A program made the translations under genes and the position numbers. From NCBI GenBank assembly GCA_013397115.1, contig VWZW01004108.1, positions 992,001 through 1,056,000 on the forward strand: a stretch of 64,000 bases of DNA, in the 5' to 3' direction. The notes under the pieces were generated by a model. That model made no database searches. It saw only the letters and a program-made list of their open reading frames with translations, and had not been told where the DNA came from. Positions 11,032 to 23,400 of the stretch are shown in pieces. Numbering within the stretch: the stretch's first letter is position 1; every line of letters starts with the position of its first letter. Source of the DNA: Edolisoma coerulescens (lineage: Eukaryota > Chordata > Aves > Passeriformes > Campephagidae).

Positions 11032-14000
11032 GTAAGTCCCTCCTTTATTAACTGCCCACGCAGAAGGAGAATACAAATTTTAAAGGAATTAATTGTTCAG
11101 ATTTTAAGTGTTACACTTCCTAATGTGTAATCCTCTTTGAATGTGCACACTCATTTATTGAGAGCTGAACTGTAAATGCCATCTGAACAGATATTTTTAA
11201 TGTTCTGGCTCCCAGGGTTTATACATTAATATCACTGACTCTTACAATCGCTAACACATTGTGGTCGTTTGGATGGGAAAAGGGCAAACTAATTTGGGTT
11301 CATTCTCACACAGCTGGTATAGAAGTGCCACATTTCAGGTCAGTCTGTAGTGTGTTATATTCTCAGTGAAGTGTCTATGCCCCAAATTCATCCTATGACT
11401 GCCATCGGTTCGTAGCAACACAGCCCCAGGCAGACAAACCCTGCTTGATCACAGACCAGCACTTCCAAACCTGTGCTGCCAGTCCGGTGTGCAGCAGCTT
11501 TTGTGGCTGCCCGCTCTCTGGAGAAGCACAGTAAGTCACTCCTCAGTACAAGCAATCCAATACACTTCAAAGCATTAGTAAAAAAACCTGTAGATGCTTT
11601 TGGTGTCATAACATTAACCCTGCAGAGAGATTCTTCAAGCATGGAGGCTTGAATATTTTTTCCCATTGCTTTTATTTTATACCTGGGAAGGTTTCTTTTC
11701 CTCCATGAACATCTGTGATCAGGAGCTAGTGGAACTAAATTATTACAACAATACTTGTACATAAATTATGGTAACTATATATGGTTTTGCCAATAAACAG
11801 ATATCTCGTTGTCCAGGAGAAGAGAAACTTGAAGTCAGATTTTAGCATTTATAAATCAGCAGAGTATTGGATTCAGTAAAGTTCTCTCAATTTGCTCCAG
11901 CTGAGAGTCAGTCCAATAAAATCTATTTCTATCTGCAAACTTCAGTTGATGAAGATTCATGCACAGATGTATGGCTCTCAAGTTTTACAAGTTCTGTTGC
12001 TGAATGCACAGCTACGGTATAAATATTCCAAATACAAAAGGTCAGATTTAGTTTGTAAATTATCTGGATTTCTGTTTTGATTTAAAATAGTTTGACATTT
12101 TAAACAGCAGTTCTTTCATTCCCTGTCTTATTGGTTTGTATAGATTGTCTCTTTTAAATGCCAGCTATTGACATTTAACACAAAGAGAAATCTGACCTCA
12201 GTCAGCTGAGCCCCCAACTGCGAGTCCCATAGTCTGCTCGTTAGTGCCAATTTACCACTTGCATAGTTTAATTTCAAGACTAAATTGCTGGCAGTAGCTC
12301 CAATTTATATGACTATCTGGTAACTGCAGTGGTTACTACTACAATTCACCCCACAGGCACTAACACGTTCTGAGATTTTGTAAAGTATACGATTATAATA
12401 ATCCAAGCAGGGCTAAGCCATTGCTCTCCTGAGCGCAAGGTATGTTGTGGCAAATTGTTTCCTGTCCCCATCTCAGCTGTGTGGCTGAGAGTGCCAGAGG
12501 GCACTGACCTGTCGGCTTCAAGCCACCTCCTCTCAAATCAGCTGGGCTGTGCCCACTACACGGGTGGGGAATGTGCAGCTTCTTACACCTGCTTCTCTTC
12601 CTCCTGTGTTCCCACTGTGCTGGACACGATCGAGGCTGAAGTCGGGAAAGCTGCCAAACATCTTTACCCATCCCTTGCAGAGACACAGGAGGGGAGGGGA
12701 GGGTGTAAGCACATCTGACTTGAAATCCAGGGTCTCTTCTGTTTGCAGTTTGCATGTCAGAGCATCTCCAGCGAGGTGACAAAGCCCACGCTCGGGGATG
12801 TGTCAGAGGCTCCTCAGGACTATTACAGGCTTTGAGCACCCACACCTCGCTCATGTACGAGAACTGGAAAAGCAGCTAAGGGCAGAAAAACAATTACCAT
12901 AATGAGGCTGGTTCACACCTACCAGAGCAGCCTGTTGCTTCATATTAAAGCAACAACACCAAATAATGAATTGTGGTAACCAAAAGGATAAAAGTAACAA
13001 GTGTGCTTCTGGTCTTACCTACAAACAAGTGAACTGCACTTCCATTTCAGATATATAAAATGGGCTTTAAATAAGGACAAGAATATAATTCAAACCAGAA
13101 TTATGTATTTCAGACTTATCTCCATGCCACCATGACTGATATGAAAAGCATTGAGTAGCCTTCTTGAGCATGAATATATTAAGATTTTTCACTTTTAATT
13201 AAAGCATCTCTTCTGTATGTATGAAGAGCTGCTCTTTTTAGAAGGATGAAACTTTCATGATTTTGAAACACTGCCACTGGATTAACTACAGAAACAGCAT
13301 TGGAATATAACATTCTCTACTGCGAATTGCAATTTTATTTTCAAACTAAAACTAGAAGCACTTTGCTTGATTTGCTAGTCCTGAAGAGCTTGTATCTGAC
13401 TTCAGCCACTAAGCCTGGTCTCCCAGCAGGTCTGCAACTGTGCACAACATTCCTGCTCAGAGCCAGGGTAGATATTCTTCTTTCCCTCCCCATGAAGGCT
13501 GCTCATTTTAGAGAAGTTACAAAATAAACTGAGTAAAAAGAAATAGATGCAATTTTACAGACTTGCAATTCATAGTAAGCTGTGAGGTACATGTATTGAC
13601 ATGCAGAAACCTTAGCAAGTGAAAACTGTGTTCTACTGCCAGATGTAAGGATTTACAAAAAGAAAGAAAAAAAAGATGCCTGATTCCAGCAGCATTGATG
13701 TGAAATAACAAATATTGTTCCAATGTGGCTGTCACTGGAAACTCAAGTTTTTTAAATGTGTGCAGTTTTCCATCAATCTAGCTGGTAGGTTAACAAAGGA
13801 TCACATCCTGTTCTCAGCTATACTCCACTGCTCTTTTCCCACTTTTTTTTCCCCACCAGTTTGGAGGTTTGATCACTTCTAATTTGTGACATGATTAGAG
13901 TTTAATGTTTTAAGGTTTTTGTCAGTTTGGAAGATCATCAGGGCATTTCTCATAATCAAGAAGAGAACAGATACCATAAATATTAGTTCCTGCATAGATG

Positions 14001-15658
14001 TCTTTTAAAGACACCTGTATCTCATGAATACAAATGAATGTGGTATTAACCGATTATTCAGGGTGTTATCTGAATTAAATTTTTCTTCTGATGGGCAAGT
14101 GCATTGATTCCATTTTTATTTTTCTGGGGCAAGGAGGAGTAGTTTTAGAGGGACTTTATGCTTTAAGGTAATTTCAACCCCAGTGCAACACAGCATCAAC
14201 TAAAATTAAAGCAGCAGCTTGAATGCCTGATATTAAGCACACACTTATATTTTTGACAGCAAAACATATTCTACAGAGCCCTAATTATTTACTGGCATTT
14301 GTAAGAGGATGTTGAAAGATTATCTTAACATTGTAATTTCAGACAAAGGGCAGCATCTTCATTTCACAGTATTTTTATCCACTGCATAAGAGAGAATATT
14401 GCCATTTATTTTACTGGCATATTTCCAGGATGCTTTTTTTTGACCTATCATTCAAACAAATCTGTGCATTCTGTCCCCTATTGTTCATAAATAATTTTTT
14501 TAAAGTATAATTCTATTCAAAATAGCTTTGGTAACATTCAGTAATTCCAAGTTGCATTTTAGCGTCAGATTTACCTGAAAGTCACAAAAAATAGTTTAAA
14601 CAAAAATTGGTAGAGACAATACAGAAATACATTTGCTGTACTTGGGGAAAACTCAGACATGTCTCAACATGTACTTCCTGCAGAGTCTAGAATATTCTCA
14701 TTTCCCAGCATGAGTCCTCCGGAAAGTAAATTCCCTTGTGTTTGTTCCTTTAATAGTGCCAATTTTCTGATGAAGTACTGAGCTTTTCAAAGGAAATAAG
14801 AAATTTTGGACTAGGATCTAAAGGAGTACCTATGTTCTGTTCAGAAAAAGCCAAATTCTTGCAACAACATGTTATTTCTAAGATACTTCTTAAATATATT
14901 ACCACATTGTTACTTAAAATAAACACTATAGCTATCAGCTTTGAGAAAATGCATCTTTGTACTAGTTCTGGTATCACCAATCTAGTAATTGGGAAGACTG
15001 TCATCAACATATGCTGCAGAGCAGTGCTAGAATACACTGGGAAGATGTTTTAGCCCTTATGGCAGAACGTAGTATGTTATTGCTGGGAAGACATTCACTT
15101 GTGCCTCACAATTGCTCCTTGGCTCTTGACTTGGCTTTGCTGCATTTGGCACCATTTTCATATACCATGAAGGACTCGCAATTAAATTTGAATATTGATT
15201 TTGTACAGCCACTTGGTGCTCTTTTGTGCGAAATACATAGTAGTCCTGCTATTAATCTCCTTTTATTAAATATTCAAACTGCCTAAGAAATTCCTCTGCT
15301 ACCTAATAAAAATTTATGAATAAAATGAATATTAAAGCAGTAATCCCCAAGAAATCAGATAGCACTGCAATTAGCAGTCAATTTGTTAGAGCATTAACCA
15401 ACCATGAGTTCTCCTCACGATGTTGGCTTTAAAATAGCCACTAGCCACTACTGAACAAAATGGCGACAGTGAAGCTTGGGATGAACAAAATTGGAAAAGA
15501 TTAGTGGAACCCTGTGTTAATCTTTAAAATGTCAGATATTTGTTGCTGTTTTGGTAACCCGGCTTTCTAGAGGATTTCATAATCCAGAACTGCAGAATAG
15601 TGTAAATGCCATACGTTTGTTTATTTTGTCTCTGTTTTCTTCCTTCCCCTCCCTGTAG
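11032..15658 (+). other. TENM1 intron between exons 4 and 5
   Basis: 4627 nt, GT..AG. A GC-richer stretch lies at about 12420-12860. Both strands are open there for some distance, but codon use and residue order show no domain. The rest is AT-rich with no recognised repeat. Confidence 0.85.
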
Positions 15659-15908
15659 GAATTGTGCACAAAGGAAATGGGGAAAATATGTTCATTTCCC
15701 AGCAGCCTCCAGTCATCTCCACTGTGATGGGCAACGGACACCAGAGAAGTGTCTCTTGCTCCAACTGCAATGGGCTTGCCCTCAACAGCAAACTCTTTGC
15801 CCCAGTTGCACTGGCTTCTGGGCCTGATGGAAGTGTCTATATTGGGGACTTCAATTATGTCAGACGGATCTTTCCCTCTGGAAATTCAATTGGCATATTA
15901 GAATTAAG
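15659..15908 (+). CDS. TENM1: TENM1 coding exon 5 of window (first NHL propeller blade)
   Basis: Exon of 250 nt after a long pyrimidine tract ending ccctgtag; donor TTAAG|gtaaaa. It completes Gly-266 and leaves two bases of an Arg/Ser codon. Residues 267-348 read IVHKGNGENMFISQQPPVIS, then GNGHQRSVSCSNCNGLAL, LFAPVALASGPDGSVYIGDF and RRIFPSGNSIGILEL. APVALASGPDGSVYIGDFNY is a textbook NHL repeat (D-G-S-x-Y-x-x-D). SCSNCNG is a short cysteine pair. The split last codon decides the sequence at the following splice choice: joining directly to 20236 gives LELSTSPAHKYY, while including the 21-nt microexon gives LELRNRDTRHSTSPAHKYY. Confidence 0.97.
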
Positions 15909-16790
15909 GTAAAAAAATAATTGGCTTTCTCTGATTAGTGTGCATAATTCTGGCTATGATATGCCTGTGAAAACTAGGGTGAGCTTTTATCCCTTGGGAC
16001 TTGAAGAAATGGCCACATACAGTTGGTTTGTGGCCATGTGTGTCATCAACTATCAAACTATCTTATCAGAAAACTTACTCTTACTTTTAGTCATCAGTTA
16101 AATAGGATGTTTTAAGTGGCCTTTAGAACAGGTCTTGCATAATGAATTTCTGCAAATTGAAGAATTGATAAAGCTGATTTTTCTTCCTATGAGGTTTTTC
16201 ATACATTTTATCCAAAAGTTAAAATACACCATGATGCATATTTTTGAAGAAAACTACATAATTCCACAGCAAACATGCAGAGTATCATATCAAGTCCCAG
16301 CACTGGGCCTATAGATTTACCATGTTTACAATTAATACAACTACACTGTTCCTCATGCTGCAGAGGATGTGGCTCAGTTTAAGCAGACAGGAGCAAACCT
16401 GGCATCACAGACGTGCCAGAGGCTGAGGCTGTGCTGCCCTTAACAACTCCCCTGTAATTATCACTCCAGCTTCCCATTTCCTTTGAGGGAAATGGGAAGG
16501 CAGAGAAGATTTTGGACATTAACACGTGAAATTTCTCTTGCTTAACATCCACCTAGCTAACATTGCTGGTGATGATTCTGTGTGCTTATTGTTCAGAATT
16601 AACTTGGCAATGTGTGGGCAGTGCAAAGGAAACAGTCTGAGGGAAAGAAATACCAAGTAAGAGGATAAACAATGTTTTGTTGGTGGGATACAGCTCTGTG
16701 AGCAGTCAGGCAAAGAACACAGTTCTGTCGAGGACTAACATTTCTTGTCCTTTTCTTTCTTTTTAAACCTGAACCGATCTGTCTTTCCAG
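15909..16790 (+). other. Short TENM1 intron before the microexon
   Basis: 882 nt, GT..AG. Its 3' end (16741-16790) has UCUU/CUUUCU-type pyrimidine motifs of the sort bound by PTB-family splicing repressors, compatible with regulated microexon use. That reading is inference from sequence only. Confidence 0.85.
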
Positions 16791-16811
16791 GAATAGAGAC
16801 ACAAGACACAG
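16791..16811 (+). CDS. TENM1: TENM1 21-nt microexon in the NHL propeller (alternatively spliced in family)
   Basis: A very short exon recognised from its position and sequence. The upstream region 16741-16790 is pyrimidine-rich (tttcttgtccttttctttct) and ends gtctttccag; the donor is CAG|gtaagt, a perfect consensus. It completes Arg-349, encodes NRDTRH and opens Ser-356, so the net insertion is seven residues and the frame is kept whether included or skipped. Teneurin-2 and -4 carry the related NKEFKHS and NKDFRHS at the same place. In teneurin-2 and -3 this propeller insert (splice site B) is known to alter trans-binding to teneurins or latrophilins; a similar role here is inference. The 882-nt intron before it is the shortest in the window. 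Confidence 0.93.
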
Positions 16812-18299
16812 GTAAGTAAAACGTAATAACTGTTATGTGAACCGCGTTCGAGGAGTCAGTCTTATAAAAGTCCTGTTAGAAGTCTGGATATAGAGAAACA
16901 CTCTGAATTTAAAAAATATGAATGTTAATAACTACAAATGTTAATCAAATTCACCTTTGTTTATAGTACAGAAGGTTTGATTTGTTCCCATTGAAGGAGT
17001 AAAGTGTCCCTCTAAAAATCAGTTTGCTGATCACCAAGAAGAGATGGAAAGGTTTAAACCTGAACACTGAGAGTGCATTTCATAGCTGTCATAGCCATTT
17101 CACATGGTGTTTGACTGATCACAGATATAGCCATCCAAGGAAACTGGAGTTTTAGTGACAAAAAAAATAGTTTAAAAGGCTACAGAAACACACTGTACTT
17201 TAGTGAACTGTGCTTTAGAGGTTCTAGGATACCACGAGCTTTAAAATCTGCCAGTTATAGAGTGTGCACGGCAGAGCCCAGAACTGAGGATGCTGTGTCA
17301 CAGCTCAGTCCTTGCTGCTCCAGCTAAAGACAAAGCAAGTGGCTTTCCCCCTTTCCAGCTGGCATTTTAGCATTGTAGTGTAGTGATTTCTTTAAAGGAA
17401 TGAACATTGCACATTCGGCTTCTGCGACAGATGGTGAGGGAGTTGGTTCCAGCAGTCCAGCTGCAGAAGTGATGCTGCATGCTAGAAAGAGACAGCAAGG
17501 CCCCCTCTCTTCTTAGCGTTCCAGTACTTAAATGAGATAAATAAACCAGCACTAGTACAATGTAAGACAGTAACTTCATGGCATAGTAGGGAGCAGAATG
17601 TGGACTGAACTGTGTTTACAGCATGAGAGTATTGGTTGGAATTGCTCACTTTAGCCACAGGACTGCTATTGAATACTATAAATTATTTACCAGATTATGT
17701 CACATTTCATATATTTTACAATTAAAACTTAAAAAGGAAGAATAATTCGTAGTTGGTAAGTGCAAGTTTCCATTTTTTAACTGAAGGGTTTTCCGCTTGC
17801 TTTAAACTGACCAGTATCTTTGTAAACTAAATTTCTCTACAATGCATTCAGAACATAAATCAGCTTTTACATTTAGAGGTTTCTTTTGTAAAGTAGATTT
17901 TTTTTTTAAATACCGGTTCACTAGTACTAGTTTCTTGAGATGAGCTTCAACCATAATTAAATCAAGTTATGACAATATTCAAGTACCCCAGCCCTATTAA
18001 TTACAGTATTAATTGTCTCTGTCACTATTCTGTCCAAGCGAATTTTGTAGAAAATTGGAGGAGATCACTTAAAGTTAATGTAGTCTTTGAGGTGATAGGG
18101 GAGTACTCGATAGTCCCACTGTGTGCCATTCTCTTGAGTCTGTAAAGGTCACAGTCATGGTGGAAATTTCTAGAATGCTCAAAGAAACATGTAGAAGCAG
18201 CAGGTAAAAGATTGCTCCTGACAGTCCAGGCAGGAAAAGGCTTCAAAGTCCACCTCCTCTACACAACTTCTGGCCTCTGAAAGAGTGGGGGGAAAAGAG

Positions 18300-18322
18300 T
18301 TCTTTTTACCAGGTAAAAAGAA
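18300..18322. repeat. Perfect palindrome, 11-bp arms, 1-nt loop
   Basis: Arms ttctttttacc and ggtaaaaagaa flank a single A at 18311. A hairpin this tight is cruciform-like, but it may be chance in AT-rich DNA. Confidence 0.6.
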
Positions 18323-19660
18323 AACACTGTGTCAAAGGGGAGAGTTTGGCAAGCAGTAAACAGAAAATGCCACTGATCTTATTTTTGATTGTTTACGAAC
18401 AACTTATCCCATTCGTTTTTCTTGTCATCATAATTTTAATAAGATATAGCAAAGCTGTTTAACTGGTAAAAATGGAAATTAAACTTCGAGAAAAATATAG
18501 AGAAAAATTTAGTACAGAATAGTACTGAAAAGATTAATTTTAAATCCTAGTCTACTTCATATAATTTTCAAAAGGCTAATTTTAATCAACTCAGATTTAT
18601 ATCTGATTACAGTCTTCTGCAAAAAGAGCAAGTTTTTTTTAATTGTGTTCCATTTTTTACTAGTACTCTTTAAGCATTTTAGTATGGAAGGCTTTAAGCA
18701 TAAACATGAAGAGTTTTCTAACAGCTGGTCTATTAAATATAACGACAAGGATGACAGAAAATGTGTCTACAAGGAGAGTATAGAGTGACCCCTGGTTCTC
18801 TGCAGTTTTTGCATACTGAACAGCATGTTTATTTAAAATCTAGAATTCTCCTTGCAACTTTTTTCATAGAAATGTTTTATTTAAAAGTCATCATTTGGCT
18901 GGTCATTCACTCCTGACCCCAATCCAGAGAGCAAAAATGGTTCTTGGTATTTTCAACAAACAGAATTTTATAGTGGTGATACTTTGGCATTGATTGCTTT
19001 TAGCTCATCCTCTTACTCATCTTTCATCGTACCACTGCCCTCACATTCCCTGTGGTTGCTTGGACTGGGTTTCACATCTGTTCCCCAGCTCTGGGAATAT
19101 CACTGAGCGTTGTCAAACCCACCACAAACAGGACTGGCCAAGGTGAGAGGAGGAACTCACTTCACAGCTTTGTTGCAGCAATCTTAAGTGTTAGATTGTA
19201 CCAATATGAATAAAATCTCTTTAAAAAAATAGAAAGAGGGGGGTATTTTTTACAATCTTTTTAATCTTACTGGACATATAGAACCCAGCCACTTGTCAGA
19301 AATCTCCTCCTCCCCCTTAGAGGAACATGGTATTTGTTAAAAATATTGTCTGAGCACCTAAGCTTTGAGCCTGTGCCTCTCTCCCACCATTTCAGTAACC
19401 AATTGTGTGATTAAAGGATCTCTATCTGGATTTTTAGCTAGGCTCCATTGCAGGTTCTGCAGGCTCAGGAAACTGGCATGGTGTGCCATGTGCTTAAAAA
19501 ATTTCTTCAAACTGGAAATTAACTTTGCACTGAAAAAGGAACTAAAAGTCTTACTGGATAATAAGATGCAGCCCAGTTTTCAGATTAGAATTTATGATCC
19601 CCACCATTTAATTAGCATATGTAAATATTTTTTAAAATAACATTTTATAATCTCAATAAG

Positions 19661-19772
19661 GCAGTGACAGTGCATGAATTATGGTGCATTAATTCATGCC
19701 TAGTTGCACTGACAGTACTTGGCCTTCTGCCTTGCTCCTGACAATAAGAGTCGGCATGAATTAAGGCACCAT
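19661..19772. repeat. Nested inverted-repeat cluster
   Basis: Three related arms. The 10-bp arms gcatgaatta (19672-19681) and taattcatgc (19690-19699) form a hairpin with an 8-nt loop. The block 19681-19700 (atggtgcattaattcatgcc) is also the reverse complement of 19753-19772 with one mismatch in 20. A TGCACTG word (19705-19711) also mirrors CAGTGCA (19668-19674). This could be a relic hairpin transposon or a structured conserved element. Confidence 0.6.
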
Positions 19773-20235
19773 ATTTCACACCTTCGTATTTCCTAAGGTT
19801 TAGAAACAGATAAAAATAACCAAGAGTGGGTATTTGTGCCCATGCAGAACAGTCTGTGATTCACTTTGCTGCAACTCATAGATTTGTTTCCAGTGCCAAG
19901 AGTACTAGGCAGTATCAGATATAGAAAAATGACCTTGCTTTTGATAATAATAATTATAACTAAGCTGAAGTCTCTCCAGTTAGCTTTATCCTGAGTGGTT
20001 TGGTACTCCTGACTCCCCCAGTACCAGTCTCTGCCCCAGCTCACTGGCCCAGAACTCACTGGTCAGGCTCTGTAGCAGGACACTGGTGGTGCTTTGAGCT
20101 GCTCTCACTTATGCCTCTGTCCTCTTCAGATCACTGAGCTGATGTCTTCGGATAAGTAGAATACAATTGTTATGCTGCCACACAGATGTAAAAGAAAAAA
20201 CAAGTTGACTTTGATGCTCTTCTTTTCTGTTTTAG

Positions 20236-20468
20236 TACAAGTCCTGCACATAAATATTACTTGGCCGTTGATCCAGTGTCAGAATCCCTTTACTTATCAG
20301 ATACCAACACCAGAAAAGTCTACAAAGCAAAATCTCTCACTGAAACAAAGGATCTGGCCAAAAATGCAGACGTGGTGGCAGGAACAGGTGATCAGTGCCT
20401 TCCTTTTGACCAGAGTCACTGTGGGGATGGCGGAAAGGCATCCGAGGCCTCTCTCAACAGCCCAAGAG
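20236..20468 (+). CDS. TENM1: TENM1 coding exon 7 of window (NHL propeller)
   Basis: Exon of 233 nt, acceptor tcttttctgttttag, donor AGAG|gtaaga. The first base completes Ser-356 and the last opens Gly-434. Residues 357-433 read TSPAHKYYLAVDPVSESLYL, SDTNTRKVYKAKSL, VVAGTGDQCLPFDQSHCGDG and KASEASLNSPRG. Two blade-like motifs are visible: YYLAVDPVSESLYLSDTNTR and the cysteine-bearing GDQCLPFDQSHCGDGG, where the two cysteines probably pair. SLNSPRG begins the next NHL repeat, which is completed by the following exon, so the intron splits a repeat right after SPRG. Confidence 0.97.
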
Positions 20469-23400
20469 GTAAGAAAAGACCATGTCTGGGGTACTTAGTG
20501 TTGGTTATCTGTCATTTCCTTCCATTATTTAGGAACACAGATGCAACTCGATGTAAAAAAATGTGTCTGTGGCAATGATTTAAGCAACTATTAAGCCATA
20601 TCACTTCATGAGGCTTACTCATGTCTACAGTACAACCAGTCCTTTATAATGGAACCAGCATGGGCAGCAGGCTCCAGCTTGAATCCTCTGATTACTCTTC
20701 CCTGTATGACAACACTCCTATTTCATTACAGTCAATTGCAAGGTGGCAACATTTAATTATATGTAACTCTTAAGCAAATTACATGGTTTCAAAGTCCATT
20801 TTTTTAGATTTTGTGCATCAGGTGAGTCTTGCAGTGTTAACAGAGCTTACTCATACACAGTAAGTCAGGGCTGTTCAAATCAGCCAGCAAAATCAAGTTT
20901 ATTTGGAACTCTAGTTTGTCCTTTCTTATTAACGCACTTTGCAAAAGATGAGCATCTCCCCTGCTGCACATGAAATAAGAATTTTGCTGCAGCCTCCCTG
21001 TCAGAGTACATCCAGTATTGTCACAGGCAAAATGCGTGTGAAGCCTTGAATCCCCACCAAAGCCACAATTAATCCCCTTGCAGTGTGCATTAGAACAGCG
21101 ATAAAATCTCTGGATTTGGTGCTCTAAAGCAGCTGATCACCCTCAACTCCCACTGAAATCCCTGGAACAAAGGGTACTCAGCAGCTCCCAAGGCAGAGCC
21201 CTGCGTGGGCTGTGCTGTGCTCCCCCTGCTGCTGCTCACAGCTGGCTCAAAGGAAGGGGTTTGATTACTTTTCGTGAGCTAATAAAGGAAGGCTGTACAT
21301 TTTCAATAGGAAATTAGAATGTATGTCCAGGCAGAAATACCTCTAAGATAAGCAAATAATCCTGGTTTGAGGTTTAGCAAGAGACACATTGTAATTATAG
21401 AGTGACTTTAGCGTGTCTTTAATGATAGAAGGTAAGTGTGAGCTAAGTACAAATAAATGTTAATCTTCAGGCAGCTAATTAATGTAATGAATCACTTCTA
21501 AAAATAGTAGAAAAAAAAGGTTTTCAGATCCTTTATCAGGGAAGTGTGACTCTGTGAAAGTGATCAGTGTTTTATTTCTGATTACAGTTTATTATATCCA
21601 ATTACAATACAGTTGTTCCATCTTATTTTTAGTGGGGAAATATGTTGATGAAAATGTTGTGATACGCTGTTTACTTTAAAGATACCCCTACTTACTTCCT
21701 TAACAGAATGTTCTAGTCATAAAGAAATTGAGAGGAATAAAAACACAAGTCAGGAATTCTGGGGCAGCCAGCAATTATTAAAAAGAAATTGTCAGCAGAC
21801 AATGACTCTTCTATTGGCAAATTCAGGCAATGGCTCCCAGGTGCTTTAGATTTATGCATCTCGTCTGAATAACATCAGTTTGAAATGATCAGATCTGTTA
21901 CGTTTTTTATTTTAATCTTGAGGAAGTCTGGACTGCCACATGCCCTTTTTGTGCAGGGCCTAACAAAATGGAGCATCAGCTCGTGGTCACCAGCAGTGGG
22001 ATCAGTGTAGCACTGTAACAGCCTAATAGGTATGGGTCCTTGTTTTCCCCTAAACTGTAAGAGGTTGAATAACCCTGGAAAGTAGAAGGAAGTATTTGCC
22101 TGGTACCCATAGATCTTTATTAAGAAACAGAAATGTCTCCCATACTTTAATATGGTTTTAGAGATTCTTTTGGATCACTTCTTTTTCTTGTTCTTGAAAT
22201 ACTTGTCAAGTCAGAAGATGTCGTATTTCTATTGAAATAACGTTCAAACAGTATAAAGAAAGCTATTTTCTCTAGGAGGCAGGAAATTTTAACAAAAGCG
22301 TCTTAACCATGTTTAAAAATCCTTGGACACACAGTGTTATATAGCGTTTGACCACAGAAATAAATGAATTGTTTCTAGTTTCATACCTCTGAGACTTTTA
22401 CTGTGCAACAATAGGTCCCGGACAAAGACAGAGTAATTGCCAAGTTATGATTAAATATAATCACTTGCATTATTCAATGGATAACTTTTATTTATTTTTT
22501 AAGCTGATACAGGCATATTATTAGCTTTTTTACTTCACTTGACTTCTTATTTTTGTCCTGAGTATTCCTTTTTCCCATCATAAATGAAAAATAAATTTCC
22601 CCCTTACTTGATAGAAAGATAGTATGTGAAAAAGGACTCAATTTAGTGGTTGTGTGACCTTGGTTAGTTATATCTTGAAAGTTGGACTTTAATTTTTGCT
22701 ACCAGCTGCTTGTAACTGAATAAGGGCTTATCTAGAGGACTCTGTTTATCCATTTGCAAAATTGATAAGACACACCTACTGTGTAACACTTGTAAACCTC
22801 AATCCTGTTTGGTAACATCCTCAAAGCTATGTTAATAGGTGGAAATTCAAATTCTCTTTCTTACTTACTTTTCTGGATGAAAGTTGCTTTGAATAGTGCT
22901 TTAACTTTTCTGAACTCTTAGCTATTTTTCTACTTCCTCGAACATGCAGGGAGGTTTGAGGAGAGTCCTAGATTGTTATTTAATTAAGTCTTTCATCAAT
23001 GTTTATTTCTCATTATCTTTATTTGGCAAGACTGCCTTTGCCTAGTGACCAGGAATTAAATGCCAGGCAGGAAAGTATCACAAGTGACACTAATCAATTC
23101 TGATTTCATCTTTCCACAACTTTCATTTTACAGGTAGCAAACACACGCAGCCTTGTTCAGTCTGTTCCCAATTCTCTGTGAAGGACTAGAGATGGGGCTT
23201 AGTGAACATTAATCTTGCACTATTGTATGTTGAGCTGACTTTGAAAGATGCTTTTAAACATGCATGGCTGATGTAGTTGAAATTTGAACTTCAATATATT
23301 ATTTTTACTGCAACTTTCTTTAATTCTGTAGAGATCTCAGACTAATGAGTCATGTAATAGATGACCAAGTACTTAAGCAGAATGTGAAATGATACAAGGT

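Larger units (their letters stand above)
16812..20235 (+). other. TENM1 intron between the microexon and exon 7
   Basis: 3424 nt, GT..AG. Contains a perfect 11-bp-arm palindrome (18300-18322) and a cluster of inverted repeats (19661-19772), listed separately. Otherwise AT-rich and unremarkable. Confidence 0.85.

Noticed and set aside
12393..12854. 153-codon minus-strand and overlapping plus-strand frames
   Set aside because: GC-rich intronic patch open in several frames at once, which is typical of composition rather than coding.
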